Assembly (NCBI RefSeq): GCF_000429185.2
Contig: NZ_AUBJ02000001.1
Coordinates: forward strand, 930,001 to 994,000
DNA from: Actinoalloteichus caeruleus DSM 43889
Lineage (GTDB): Bacteria; Actinomycetota; Actinomycetes; Mycobacteriales; Pseudonocardiaceae
Length of the DNA: 64,000 nt
Reading direction: 5' to 3'
Position 1 is the stretch's first letter; every line of letters begins with the position of its first letter. The notes below the pieces were generated by a model. That model did no database searches and was not told the DNA's origin. It was given only the letters and a program-made list of their open reading frames with translations. This document shows, piece after piece, positions 26,643 to 36,650 of the stretch. The translations under genes and the position numbers were made by a program.

Positions 26643-28372
26643 TCAGGGGGCGCGGCGCGGGTGGGGGGTGAGGAACTGGCGCAGCCGCTGCCAGGGGTAG
26701 GTGTTGATGACCTCGTCGGGGCCGACCCAGCCGCGTTGCGCGGTGCCCACGCCCAGCCGCACCTGGTCGAGGTGGGTCGCGGCGTGGGCGTCGCTGGCGA
26801 CGGAGAAGCGGACGCCGAAGTCCCGGGCCCGGCGTGCGAGGTCGCCGTCGAGGTCCATGCGGTCGGGGAAGGAGTTGATCTCCAGGGCGGTGTCGTGGCG
26901 GGCCGCTTCGGCGAAGACGGCGTCCCAGTCGGCGTCGAGTGCCGGGCGGTGTCCGATCAGCCGGGTGGTGGGGTGGCCGAGCACGTTCACCAGTGGGTGC
27001 CGGACGGCGGCCAGCAGTCGGGCGGTGGTGTCGTGCCTGCTCTGCCGGAAGTGGGAGTGCACCGAGGCCACGCGGATGTCGAAACCGCGCAGGATGTCGT
27101 CGTCCCAGTCCAGGCCGCCGTCGGGTTGGATGTTCAGTTCGGTGCCGTGGAGCAGGTGGATGCCGGCGTCGCGGTCGAGCCGGCGGATCCGCCGGCGCTG
27201 CTCGAGTGCCTTCTCCGTGGTCATGCGCTGCATGCGCAGCAGGGGGGCGTGGTCGGTGATGGCGCAGTACTCGTGGCCGGCGGCCCGGGCGGCGCGCACC
27301 ATCTCCTCCAGGGAGGCGACGCCGTCGGTGAGGTCGGTGTGGGTGTGGAGGTCACCGCGCAGGTCGCGGCGTCGCAGCAGGCGGGGTAGTTGGTGCCGTT
27401 GGGCGGCCTGGATCTCCCCGGTGTCCTCGCGCAGGGGTGGCGGTATCCAGTCGAGGCCGAGCCGTGCGTAGAGCTCCTCCTCGCTGTCGGCTCGGACCGG
27501 GCGTCGGGTGCGGGCCCGGAGCAGGCCGTACTCGGACAGGGTCAGGCCGGCGTGCACGGCGATCTCGCGGATGCGGATGTTGTGGGCCTGGGATCCGGTG
27601 AAGTACAGCAGTGCGGCTCCCCAGGCTCGGGGTGGGACGGCGCGGACGTCGATCTGGACGCCGTCTCGGGTGCGCACGGAGGTCTTGGTGCCTCCGCTGC
27701 CCAGGACGCGGTCGACGGCGGGCAGGGTGGTGACCGCGCGCATGACGGCGTCGGGGTCGGTGGTGGCGACCAGCAGGTCGAGGTCGCCGACGGTGTCGCG
27801 TCGGCGGCGGACGGAGCCGGCGACCTCGGCCCGCTGCGCTCCGGGCAGGGTGGTGAGCTGGCCGAGTGCCTGGTCGGCGAGATCCAGGGCGAGGGCGAGG
27901 GGGATGCGGTGCCCGGCTCGCTGGGTCTCGCGGAGGGCGGCGGTGAGGTTCTCCTCGGTGCGCGGCCCCCACCCCCGCAGGTCGCGCAGGTGTCCGTGCC
28001 GGAGGGCGTCGCGCAGTGCGGCGGTGGAGGTGATGCCCCGTTCCTGGAAGACCTGGTGGGCGCGGCGCGGGCCGAGCCCGGGACGGCCAGGAGGGCCCGC
28101 AGGCCCGCGGGTACCTCGGCGCGGAGCGTGTCGAGTTCGGTGACGGTGCCCGTGTCGAGGTACTGCTTGATCTTGGTGGCGAGTTGGTCGCCGACGCCGG
28201 GGATGGCGCGCAGGCCGCGTCGGTCGAGGCCGGTGAGGTCGGCGGTGTGCCCCCGCACCGATCGGGCGGCGCGTTCGTAGGCCCGGATCTTGAACGGGTC
28301 GGCCCCCGAGATCGCCAGGAGTTCCGCGAACTCGGTGAGCATGTCCGCCACGGCCTCGTTGGAGCGGGGCAT
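26643..28372 (-). pseudogene. polX: DNA polymerase X with PHP domain, frameshifted as sequenced
   Basis: The N-terminus (ATG 28372) has the helix-hairpin-helix region NEAVADMLTEFAELLAISGADPFKIRAYERAARSV and GLRAIPGVGDQLATKIKQYLDTG. The rest has the polymerase core (AGSVRRRRDTVGDLDLLVATTDP with the catalytic Asp pair) and a C-terminal PHP phosphoesterase (RGDLHTHTDLTDG, YCAITDHAP, GTELNI, ASVHSHF, SDAHA). Total is about 576 residues, normal for bacterial PolX in gap-filling repair. One G missing in the CCCGGG run at 28076-28083 breaks the frame inside LLAVPG(L)GPRRAHQVF. Confidence 0.88.
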
Positions 28373-28434
28373 GCTTCGACGGTACGTCGGCGGGCCGGGC
28401 GGCGCGGGCGCGGCGGTTTCCCGGGCGTGACTGG

Positions 28435-29813
28435 TCACCGGGGGTGGCCGGGGCCCGTGGTCCGCGGGTGGTGGGGGCGGCCCAGCACGTAGGTGGCGGT
28501 GACGGCGCGGTCGTCGCCCAGGGTCATGAGGGCGAGGAGCCGCTCGGTCAGGGTCGTCGCCCGCCGGGTTCGGCGTCGCAGCACCGGGGTCGCCGCCCAG
28601 TCCAGGACGACGAAGTCGGCTTCCCGCCCGGGGTGGAGGTTTCCGATGGCCCCGTCCAGGCGCAGTGCCCGCGCGCCGCCGAGGGTCGCCAGGTAGAAGG
28701 CGCGGAGGGCGGACAGCGGGTGGCCGCGCAGGGCGGCGACGGCGTGGGCCGCGTTGAGGGTGACCAGCGGTGAGTAGCTGGTGCCGGCGCCGACGTCGGT
28801 GCCGATGCCCACCGGGATGCCGGCGGCCAGCGCCGAGGACAGGTCGAACAGGCCGCTGCCCAGGAAGAGGTTGGAGGTGGGGCAGTGCGCCACGGCGGTG
28901 CCGGTGCGGGCGAGCCGCCGCCGGTCGGTCGGGTCGATGTGGACGCAGTGGCCGAGGATGCTGCGGGGGCCGAGCAGTCCGTGGGCGTCGAACAGCGCGA
29001 CAGGGGAATCGGTGCCGAACAGGTGGTTCACCAGCGCCACCTCCTCCTGGTTCTCGGCGGCGTGGCTTTGGATCCACAGGTCGGGAATCTCCCGGTGGAG
29101 GCGGGCGACCATCGTGAGCAGCGCCTCGGTCGAGGTCGGGGCGAAGCGGGGGGACAGCGCGTAGCCCAGGCGTCCTCGCCGGTGCCAGCGTTCGAGGAGG
29201 TCCCGGGTCTGGTGTTCGGCGGTGGCGAGGTCGGGGTCGCGGAGTCCGTCGGGGGCGTGGGGTGCGCGGTCCATGAGGACCTTGCCGCTGATCATGCGGA
29301 GGTCGCGGTCGAGCGCGGCGGAGAGGAAGCCGTCGACGGAGGCGGGGTGGGCGGTCGGGAAGACCCCGGCGGTGGTGGTGCCGGCGGCCAGCAGGGTGTC
29401 GAGGAGGAAGTCCGCTGCCCGCCGGGCGTGGTCGCGGTCGTCGAACTCGCGTTCCCTCGGGTACACGGTGGTGGTGAGCCAGTCCTGGAAGTCCTGGCCG
29501 GGGCCGGCGATGGCGTCGATCTGGCTGGAGTGGACGTGGGGGTCGACGAAGCCGGGCAGGATCAGGCCGCCCCGGTGGTCGACGTGGGGGGCGTGGCGGT
29601 GGCGTGAGGGCAGCGCCGTGGCCGGGCCGACCCAGTCGACGTGCCCGTCGGGGTGACGACCAGGGCGCCCTCGGGGTGGTGTTCCGCGCTGCCGGGAGCC
29701 TCCTCGTCGCCGGGGTCGTCGAGGAAGTGCAGGATCTCACCGAGGAAGACGGTGGCGGTGTCCTCGGGTCCGGTGGGGGTGTGGTGGTCGGGGCGGGTGG
29801 TCGGCGGGTTCAT
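28435..29813 (-). pseudogene. guaD: Guanine deaminase, frameshifted as sequenced
   Basis: The first 60 residues (GEILHFLDDP block) lie in one frame and the rest in another: PGFVDPHVHSSQIDAIA (metal His-x-His), then YPREREFDD, GKVLMDRAPH, SHAAENQEEV, LGHCVHI, HCPTSNLFLGSGLF and IGTDVGAGTSYSPL. These are guanine-deaminase rather than general amidohydrolase motifs; the enzyme converts guanine to xanthine in the cytosol. A missing C at 29641-29645 (GGC-CAC-GTC-GAC-TGG restored) explains the break; full length is about 459 residues. ATG 29813 has no clear ribosome site. It is 62 bp upstream of polX on the same strand. Confidence 0.88.
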
Positions 29814-30079
29814 GGTGCGGGTGGGGTCGGCCGGCGGCGCCGGGGGCGCGGTGTGGGCGGGCGGGGGCGGGTTCCCGCGGTGGGATCACGGTGGCCTCCC
29901 GGGTGGGTCGTGGGTGCGGGGTTCTCCGCCGGGGGCGGTGTCGGCGTGCCTCCCATCCTGCCCGGCTGGGCACCGTGGGGGCGGGTGGGACGGGTGCGTG
30001 GGCGGCCGGGAGGGGTCGCGGGCCGGTGCGCCGTCCCGCCGGCGGGCGCGACGGCGGGGAGGGCGCGGTGTCGGAGGTC

Positions 30080-31933
30080 TCAGCTGCCCTCGCCCGGTGG
30101 TCCCGCCCCGTCTGCCTCCCCGGGCTCCCCGGGCCGCAGGGAGCCCTCGAGGAGGCCGTCGACGCCCAGCCGGACCAGGGTGCGCCCCAGTTCCGCGGCC
30201 TGCCGTGCCTGGTCCTGGAGTTGGAGCAGCCGCAGGACCACGCGTCCGTAGGCGCGTTGCTCCTCGATGGGCAGGCGGGGGACCTGGGCGCGGCGCGGGT
30301 CGACGCGGCTGGCCCCGGGCAGGTGCCGGGCGGTGGCGGCCAGCAGGACCCCGGCGAGGAAGTGCGGGTCGATCTGGTCGGGGTCGACGCGGTAGCGGGT
30401 GAGCGGGGGGGCGAGGATCGCGGGGGTGTCGACGACGCGGACGGCGCCGAGTCCGGCGACCACGTCCCCAGTGTCGACGCGGACGCAGCCGGGTTGCCAT
30501 TCGGCGCGGTCGGAGGGGGGGCCGCCCTCGGCGAGGTCGGTGGCGGTCAGCACGGGTTCTCGTCCTGTTCCGGTGGTCAGCCGGGTGGGGGCGGTGCGGA
30601 TGGTGACCAGGCCCGCCCTGGCGAGTTCGCCCAGGGTGGTTGGGGTGGGTGGGGGGTGGTCGGGGGTCGGGGTGGGCGTGAGGGTGGGGGCGGCCAGGGT
30701 CAGTGCTCGCAGCTGGTCGAGGGCGGAGTGGAAGCGGGCGCCGAGGTTCTGGTGGTGGCGGCCGAGGCGGTGGCTGGTGGGTCCGACGTCGACGGTCTCG
30801 TCGAGCAGGTCGACCACGGGGAGGGCGGCGGCACCCGGGGGGAGGTCGTCGTGGCGGCCGGTGTCGAAGCGGCGCCAGGCGGTGAGCACGTCGGTGGGAT
30901 CGTCCCCTTCGGCGGCCATCAGCATCAGGTGGGAGGGCGGGGTGTCCCCGGGGTGGGGGCGGCGCAGCAGCCAGAGGTCGACGGCGGGCGCGGCGAGGGT
31001 GACGACGGCGCGCAGGGCTCCGGCGCGCAGCAGGTTCGCCCTGATCCTCCTGCCGGCCCGGCGGCCCGCGGCGGCGGGGGGCATGAGCACGGCGGCGTGC
31101 CCGGCGGGTCGCAGCCGGGCCAGGCAGTGTTGGACCCAGGCCAGTTCGGACTCGCTTCGGGGGGGGATCCCGTACTGCCACCGGGGGTCGGCGGTGAGGT
31201 GGGCGTGTCCCCAGGACCGTTCGTTGAAGGGGGGGTCGCAGACGACGGCGTCGGCGAGTTCGGTGGCGAGGTGGTCGTCGAGCAGGGTGTCGGCGGGGGC
31301 GATCCGGGCGTCGACGGTGTGCAGCCGCAGTCGGGACTCGGTGATCGAGGCCCGGGTCGGGTCGATGTCCTGGCCGAGGCGGCGGGCCGAGGGGGCGGTC
31401 ATCAGGAGTGTGCCCAGTCCGCAGGCGGGGTCGAGTACCGTGCCCCTGCCGGCGTCGGTGAGGGTGACCATCAGGGTCGCCAGGTCGGGGGAGGTGAGGG
31501 CGAGCCGGCGGGAGTGGGTTTCGGCGTAGCGGGCGCAGACGAACTCGAACGCGGCGGCGGGTCCGCGTTGTTCGGCGAGTCGGATGAGCAGTCTGGCGGT
31601 GTCGGGGTCGTCGAGTTCGGGTCGGTCGATCTCCGCCCGGGGGGTCAGGGAGAGCAGGAACCGGCCGGTCGCGGCGACCCGGTCGCCGAGGGACAGGTCG
31701 TCTCCCAGGCGGAGGCGTTGCCAGACCCGGTCGGCCAGCGACACCTCGTAGGGTTTGCCGTTGCGGCGGAGCCAGTCCTCGACCTCCCGCAGGGAGAACA
31801 GGGGGCTGGAGGTGGTGCCGGCGATCGGTTGGGGGAAGTCCTCGTGTCGGCGCCGCCAGTTGCTGACCGCGGCCCGGCCGACGTCAACGAGACGAGCGAT
31901 CTCCGCCGCGTTCACGGTGGCGTCCTGGCTCAT
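30080..31933 (-). CDS. Orphan N-6 adenine DNA methylase with N-terminal HTH
   Basis: The 617-residue protein starts with a small helix-turn-helix (AAEIARLVDVGRAAVSNWRRRHEDFPQP). An HsdM-type gamma methylase follows: motif I DPACGLGTLL near residue 165, motif IV DPPFNERSWG near 233 (Asp in place of the usual Asn), and PAGHAAVLMPPAA. A C-terminal part resembles a specificity-like region. No restriction or HsdS gene is next to it, so it is an orphan. ATG 31933 is used because GGGGGAA lies just upstream. It diverges from the PP2C gene across an 83-bp gap with repeated GTTCAC/GTGAAC motifs. Confidence 0.87.
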   Translation of the reverse strand: MSQDATVNAAEIARLVDVGRAAVSNWRRRHEDFPQPIAGTTSSPLFSLREVEDWLRRNGKPYEVSLADRVWQRLRLGDDLSLGDRVAATGRFLLSLTPRAEIDRPELDDPDTARLLIRLAEQRGPAAAFEFVCARYAETHSRRLALTSPDLATLMVTLTDAGRGTVLDPACGLGTLLMTAPSARRLGQDIDPTRASITESRLRLHTVDARIAPADTLLDDHLATELADAVVCDPPFNERSWGHAHLTADPRWQYGIPPRSESELAWVQHCLARLRPAGHAAVLMPPAAAGRRAGRRIRANLLRAGALRAVVTLAAPAVDLWLLRRPHPGDTPPSHLMLMAAEGDDPTDVLTAWRRFDTGRHDDLPPGAAALPVVDLLDETVDVGPTSHRLGRHHQNLGARFHSALDQLRALTLAAPTLTPTPTPDHPPPTPTTLGELARAGLVTIRTAPTRLTTGTGREPVLTATDLAEGGPPSDRAEWQPGCVRVDTGDVVAGLGAVRVVDTPAILAPPLTRYRVDPDQIDPHFLAGVLLAATARHLPGASRVDPRRAQVPRLPIEEQRAYGRVVLRLLQLQDQARQAAELGRTLVRLGVDGLLEGSLRPGEPGEADGAGPPGEGS

Positions 31934-31946
31934 TTCCCCCACCCTA

Positions 31947-31989
31947 GTTCACACTACGTTCACCGTCCACAACCTACTCGCTTGTGAAC
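31947..31989. promoter_or_regulatory. Cluster of GTTCAC/GTGAAC hexamers in the divergent promoter region
   Basis: GTTCAC occurs at 31947-31952 and 31958-31963, eleven bases apart (one helix turn), and the inverse GTGAAC at 31984-31989. All lie in the short divergent gap between the DNA methylase and PP2C genes and overlap both promoters. This arrangement suits a shared regulator. Confidence 0.4.
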
Positions 31990-32010
31990 ACGATCAACCA
32001 GTGATTTACT
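31982..32010 (+). promoter_or_regulatory. Leaderless promoter of the PP2C gene
   Basis: TTGTGA (-35, 31982-31987), a 17-base spacer and TTTACT (-10, 32005-32010) are followed by six bases and the ATG at 32017. No Shine-Dalgarno site is present. Confidence 0.5.
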
Positions 32011-32016
32011 GCCTCC

Positions 32017-32898
32017 ATGATGCACACGAAGCCCCTGCTGTTGCGGTACGCCGCGGGCTCCGATGTTGGCCAACGGCGGGCGGTGAACCAGGACTCGGCG
32101 TACGCGAGTCCTCGCCTGCTGGCGGTGGCCGACGGGATGGGTGGGCACGCGCACGGCGAGGTCGCGAGCTCGGTGGTGGTGGCCACCCTCGTCGAGCTCG
32201 ACGGTTCCCTCGCCGCCTCCGATCCGGATCGGGGCCGTGCCCTGGACCTGCTGGCCGGTGGGGTGAGCTCCGCCGCCGAGCGGCTGACCGAGCTCGCCCA
32301 GCGGGACGAGGACCTGGCGGGGATGGGGACCACGCTGACCGCGCTGATGTGGGACGGCTCCCGCCTCGCGCTGGCGCACGTGGGGGACTCCCGGGGCTAC
32401 CTGCTGCGGGGCGGGGTGCTCTACCAGATCACCCGTGACCACACCATGATCCAGAGCCTGCTGGACGAGGGGCGGCTGACCCCCGAGGAAGCCGCCGACC
32501 ACCCGCGCCGCTCGGTGGTGATGCGGGCGTTGCAGAGCCACGGCTCGGCCGACCCGGACCTGTCCTCCCACGACGCGCAGGTGGGCGACCGCTACCTGCT
32601 GTGCTCCGACGGGCTGACGGCCGTGGTGAGCGCCGAGACGGTGCACGAGGTGCTCAGCACGGTCGAGGACCGCCAGGAGGCCATCCGGCAGCTGATCGAC
32701 CTGGCGAACCGGGGCGGCGGACCGGACAACATCACCTGCGTGGTCGCCGACGTCGTGGAGTCCGAGCCGGACCCGGAGCCGCAGCCGGGCCTGGTGGTGG
32801 GCGCGGCCCAGGACCAGGGCGTGACCGCCGATCCGACGTCCGGGCCGGCCTGGTTGTCCCGGTGGACCGGGGAGGTCTTCCCCGCCGACGCGGACTGA
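32017..32898 (+). CDS. PP2C-family Ser/Thr protein phosphatase
   Basis: The 293-residue protein has the PP2C metal-site motifs: SDVGQRRAVNQDSAY, LLAVADGMGGHAHGEVAS, MGTTLTAL, LAHVGDSRGYLLR, LLCSDGLT and GGGPDNITCVVADV. There is no membrane segment, unlike PstP, so it should be a soluble cytosolic phosphatase that reverses Ser/Thr kinase signalling. No kinase gene is adjacent. The start is ATG 32017 (or 32020), with a leaderless promoter. Confidence 0.92.
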   Translation: MMHTKPLLLRYAAGSDVGQRRAVNQDSAYASPRLLAVADGMGGHAHGEVASSVVVATLVELDGSLAASDPDRGRALDLLAGGVSSAAERLTELAQRDEDLAGMGTTLTALMWDGSRLALAHVGDSRGYLLRGGVLYQITRDHTMIQSLLDEGRLTPEEAADHPRRSVVMRALQSHGSADPDLSSHDAQVGDRYLLCSDGLTAVVSAETVHEVLSTVEDRQEAIRQLIDLANRGGGPDNITCVVADVVESEPDPEPQPGLVVGAAQDQGVTADPTSGPAWLSRWTGEVFPADAD

Positions 32899-33220
32899 CC
32901 GCCAGCACCGGGTCCCCTGGCGGACCCGCAGGGCAGGCCGAGGCGGCCGATCATCCGACGACGAGCACGACCAGGACGTCACGCGTCCGCGCGCGCCGAC
33001 CAGCACCGGCGGCGGGGCGGGCCTGGCCGTCCGTCCCCGACCGGCCTCGCTCCGCCTTCCCGGCCGAGGACCCCGCCCGCCTCCGCGCGGCCCGGCGGCG
33101 TCGACGGGTTTCCCGGGCCGGGCCCGGGCAATCCTGGCGGGTGAGGGCCCCGCGTGGGGCGGGCCCGCGCGGTCCGGTGGTACCCGGACCGAGCCCGGCG
33201 ACGGTGACGGGAGCGGAGGA
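32899..33220. other. Non-coding gap between PP2C and DUF488 genes
   Basis: About 320 bp of GC-rich sequence without a supported frame. Only the GGAGGA ribosome site of the DUF488 gene is recognisable, at its right edge. Confidence 0.5.
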
Positions 33221-33592
33221 ATGTCACACATCGGTTATCGGCGGGTGTACGAGGAGCCCCGGTTCCGTGACGGCGTGCGGGTGCTGGTCGACCGGGTGTG
33301 GCCGAGGGGAATGCGCCGCGAGGACGCCCACCTCGACGAGTGGTTGCGGGCGGTCGCTCCCTCCACGGAGTTGCGGCACTGGTACGGCCACGATCCCGAC
33401 CGGTTCCCGGAGTTCCGCCGCCGCTACCTGCGGGAACTGCGGGAACCCGGGCGGCGGGACGCCGCGGGGCACCTCCAGGACCTGGCCAGGTCCGCTCCGG
33501 TGACGCTGCTGACGGCCAGCCGGGACCTCGACCACAGCCAGGCGGCGGTCCTGGCGGCCTGGCTGGCCGAGCACACCCCCGAATCGGCCTGA
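33221..33592 (+). CDS. DUF488 family protein
   Basis: The 123-residue protein matches DUF488: it has VRVLVDRVWPRGMRREDAHLDEWL, then LRHWYGHDPDRFPEFRRRYLREL, and a closing TLLTASRDLDHSQAAVLAAWL. Members are small cytosolic proteins of unknown function. GGAGGA precedes the ATG. It stands alone and converges on the kinase gene. Confidence 0.92.
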   Translation: MSHIGYRRVYEEPRFRDGVRVLVDRVWPRGMRREDAHLDEWLRAVAPSTELRHWYGHDPDRFPEFRRRYLRELREPGRRDAAGHLQDLARSAPVTLLTASRDLDHSQAAVLAAWLAEHTPESA

Positions 33593-33725
33593 GCGGCCGC
33601 CGGGAGCTCCGCCCACCCCGGGTCGGCGGCCCGGCACCGCGGCACCCGAGGGACACCGCCGGGCGGACGAGGCGGGCGGCGCCCGGGGGCGGGACGCCGG
33701 TCGATGGCGGTCCCGCCCGGGGCCA

Positions 33726-35186
33726 CTACCCGCGGGCTGGGGGTGGAGCCACGCGGTGGAGGACCTCCACCAGGGAACCCTCGTCCCCCACGTTGCCGGG
33801 GAACACGGTGTAGCGCGGGCCGGCGGGCCGCCCGTCGAGGTCGAGTGGTTGCCACAGCGAGACCGCCCCCGGCAGCAGGGAGCCCAGGACGCGGGCGCGT
33901 CGGACCCCGAGGCCGTGCACGGCGACCTCGTGGGAGGTGATGCCGCCCTTGGCGACCACGCAGGAGGGCGGGCACTCCCGCCGCACCGCGCGGACGACGG
34001 AGACCAGGGCCCGGGAGACGACCCGGGCGATGCGCAGGCTGTCGGCGGCGTCGACGCCGCGGCGCAGGGCTCGGGAGGTTTCCAGGAGGACGTCGTCACC
34101 GCGCCGCAACGCGCCCACGACCCGGCGGGCGGCCTCGTCCACCACGTCGTCCGGGGCGGTGAGCAGGGTGTCCACCGGGAGCGTGACGTCCACCAGCGGA
34201 CGGGCCGCGCGCAGCGCGGCGGTCTGGGCGGTGGTGAGCGCGGTGTGCGAGCCCACGACCACGAGCACCCCGCTCTCGCGTGGGACGGGGGCGGGCTGGA
34301 GGGGGGCCGCTGAGGGCAGTCCGGCCCGCACCCGGACGTAGGCCGGGCCGGTGCGGTACAGGAACCGGTGCCCGGCCCGTTCCAGTTCGGCCAGGGCCAG
34401 CGCGGTGACCTCCATGTCCTCGGCGGCGGCGGCGTCGAGGGCGACCACGGCCGGTGGGGACGAGGGGTTCCGGTCGGACAGCCGGCGGTCCAGGAGCGCG
34501 ACCACCCCGGCCACTCCCCCCTGGCGGATGGTGGCGAGGTCGACGACGGTGACCTCCGCCGGGCTGATCCGGCCGCCGCTGCGCTCGGCCACCCACCCGG
34601 GCAGGTCCCCGGCGGTGAAGCCGAAGGTGGCGTCGCGGGAGAACTCGGTGCGCTCGGCCGGGGTCCACACCCCCTCCACGCGGACCAGGTGCTGGCCTCC
34701 GACGGTGACCCGGCCGGCCTCGTGGTAGGCGGGGCACAGGACGACGGCGTCGGTGGCTTCGCCGGTGGCCCGCTGCCAGGCGGCGGCGAGCGCGTCGGTC
34801 TCGACCGGGTAGTGGCCCCGCAGCGTGGAGTCGCCGCGGCTGAGCAGTCGGACGGTCACGCCGACGCTGGTCGCCGCCCTGGCGAGGGTGGTGGCGACCT
34901 CGGTGGCCACCCGGTGGGCCGCGTCGGGGTCCAGGGAACGGGAGTTGGTGAGCACGAAGAGCAGGCCGCGGGTTCGGGCGTGCCGTAGCCCCCAGCGCAG
35001 TTCGCGGTCCGACCAGGCCGTGACGAGGGGCACGTCGTGGACGGTTTGGGCGCCGGTGGGGTCGTCGTCGACGGCGACCAGGACGGTGCCGTCGCCCACG
35101 AGGCCCTCGGCGAGCCGCGGGAGGGCTCGGGGTTCACGGCGGGGTGGCGCGATCTCGTCGGCGGGAGGGTAGGCGGGAGTGCTCAT
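33726..35186 (-). CDS. Four-carbon acid sugar kinase family protein (DUF1537, OtnK/DtnK-like)
   Basis: The 486-residue protein has the N-terminal DUF1537 motif LVAVDDDPTGAQTVHDVPLVTAW, then SRGDSTLRGHYPVE. In the C-terminal nucleotide-binding domain it has VVAKGGITSHEVAVHGLGVRRARVLGSLLPG and YTVFPGNVGDEGSL. Family members phosphorylate four-carbon acid sugars such as 3-oxo-tetronate or threonate. The usual dehydrogenase, aldolase and isomerase partners are missing here, so the substrate is open. ATG 35186 fits the family start, although its ribosome site is weak. Confidence 0.87.
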   Translation of the reverse strand: MSTPAYPPADEIAPPRREPRALPRLAEGLVGDGTVLVAVDDDPTGAQTVHDVPLVTAWSDRELRWGLRHARTRGLLFVLTNSRSLDPDAAHRVATEVATTLARAATSVGVTVRLLSRGDSTLRGHYPVETDALAAAWQRATGEATDAVVLCPAYHEAGRVTVGGQHLVRVEGVWTPAERTEFSRDATFGFTAGDLPGWVAERSGGRISPAEVTVVDLATIRQGGVAGVVALLDRRLSDRNPSSPPAVVALDAAAAEDMEVTALALAELERAGHRFLYRTGPAYVRVRAGLPSAAPLQPAPVPRESGVLVVVGSHTALTTAQTAALRAARPLVDVTLPVDTLLTAPDDVVDEAARRVVGALRRGDDVLLETSRALRRGVDAADSLRIARVVSRALVSVVRAVRRECPPSCVVAKGGITSHEVAVHGLGVRRARVLGSLLPGAVSLWQPLDLDGRPAGPRYTVFPGNVGDEGSLVEVLHRVAPPPARG

Positions 35187-35474
35187 CGCGGTGGGCGGCC
35201 GGGGCCGCTGCTCCTTTCCGGGGAGTCGGCGGGAACCCGATCCGACCACGGGACACCGCTCGGGTGCCAGGGCGGGGCGCCCCTGACGGTCCGTGCGCCC
35301 CTCCCCCAGGGACCGGGTGATGAACCCAGCGCACCGACACGGTCACGCACCGCTATCCTGATCACGGGGTGTGCCCGGATCGTCCCGCGTTGGCGACGGT
35401 GTGTGCCCGTCTCGTCCCGGTGCCTCACCGGTTCTCGTCCCTTCCGTCCGTCGTCACTGCCGAAGGAGGGCGCC

Positions 35475-36650
35475 GTGGCCGCCCCTGTCCAGCTGTCGTT
35501 CGAGCAACGCTGTCCCCTGCACGTGGCTCCCGGGCTGCGCGAGTTGCAGGCCACCGGGCCCATCCACCGCATCCGCACCGCCGTCGGCGACGACGCGTGG
35601 TTGGTGACCGGCTACACCGAGGTGCGCGCGCTGCTCGACGATCCCCGGGTGGGCCGGTCCCACCCCGATCCGGCCCGCGCGGCCCGCTCCGGGGACGCGG
35701 CGTTGCAGGGCGGTCCGATGGGCGAGTTCGCCAGCGAGGACTCCGACCACGCGCGGTTGCGGACGCTGATCCAACCCCACCTCTCCCCCGCCCGGCTCCG
35801 ACCGTTCACCCCGCGCGTCGAGGCCCTGGTCGAGGAGTGCCTGGACCGGCTCGCCGCGGCGGGCCCGGGCCCGGTGGACTTCGCGCGGCTCGTGGCGGCG
35901 TGGCTGCCCACGGCCGTCATCTGCGCGCTGATCGGCGTGCCCGACGCCGACCGGGACCGATTCCGCGGTCACGCCCGGGCGATGGCCGACCTGCGGGACG
36001 CCGAGCGGTCCCGGCGGGGGATGGCGGAGCTGTTCGAGTACTGCCGGCGGCTGGTGGCGGTGAAACGGCGGACGCCGGGGGAGGACGTCGTCTCCCGCCT
36101 GCTCGCCCGGGACGGGGTGACCGACGAGGACGCGGCACGGGCCTGCGTGCTGCTGCTCTTCGGGGGCGAGGCCGCGGTGATGGCGATCGGGATCGGGGCC
36201 GTGCTGCTGCTCACCGACGCCGGCCAGCGGGAGGAGCTGCGGGCCCGGCCGGACCGGATGCCCGGCGCGGTCGAGGAGATGCTGCGCGGCATGGACAAGG
36301 GCGGGGACGGCGTGTCCCGGTACGCCCGGGCGGACCTGCGGGTGGGCGAGGTGGTGGTGCGGGCCGGGGACCTGTTGCTGCTCGATACCGGAGCGGCCAA
36401 CCACGACGTCTCGGTGTACGCGGCACCCGACCGGTTCGATGTGGGTCGCCGCGACGCGCCGCACCTGTCGTTCGGGCACGGTTCCCGCTACTGCGCGGGG
36501 GCGCCGCTGGCCCGGGTGGAGCTGCGGGTGCTCTTCACCCGGCTGCTCGCCCGGTTCCCGGGGATGCGCCTGGCGGTGGACCCCGCGCGGTTGCGGGTGG
36601 AACGGGACGTGGTCGCCGGAGGCCTGGCGGAGTTGCCCGTGCTGCTGTGA
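35475..36650 (+). CDS. Cytochrome P450
   Basis: The 391-residue soluble bacterial P450 has the heme loop FGHGSRYCAGAPLAR (Cys about 340), the K-helix region AVEEMLRGMDKG, and a C-helix DSDHARLRTLIQPHLSP. The I-helix reads LLLFGGEAAVMAIG: the acidic residue is kept but the usual Thr is Ala. In some P450s (CYP107A1) a substrate hydroxyl then supplies the proton path. No ferredoxin or biosynthetic cluster is adjacent. The GTG at 35475 has GAAGGAGGG upstream. Confidence 0.92.
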   Translation: MAAPVQLSFEQRCPLHVAPGLRELQATGPIHRIRTAVGDDAWLVTGYTEVRALLDDPRVGRSHPDPARAARSGDAALQGGPMGEFASEDSDHARLRTLIQPHLSPARLRPFTPRVEALVEECLDRLAAAGPGPVDFARLVAAWLPTAVICALIGVPDADRDRFRGHARAMADLRDAERSRRGMAELFEYCRRLVAVKRRTPGEDVVSRLLARDGVTDEDAARACVLLLFGGEAAVMAIGIGAVLLLTDAGQREELRARPDRMPGAVEEMLRGMDKGGDGVSRYARADLRVGEVVVRAGDLLLLDTGAANHDVSVYAAPDRFDVGRRDAPHLSFGHGSRYCAGAPLARVELRVLFTRLLARFPGMRLAVDPARLRVERDVVAGGLAELPVLL

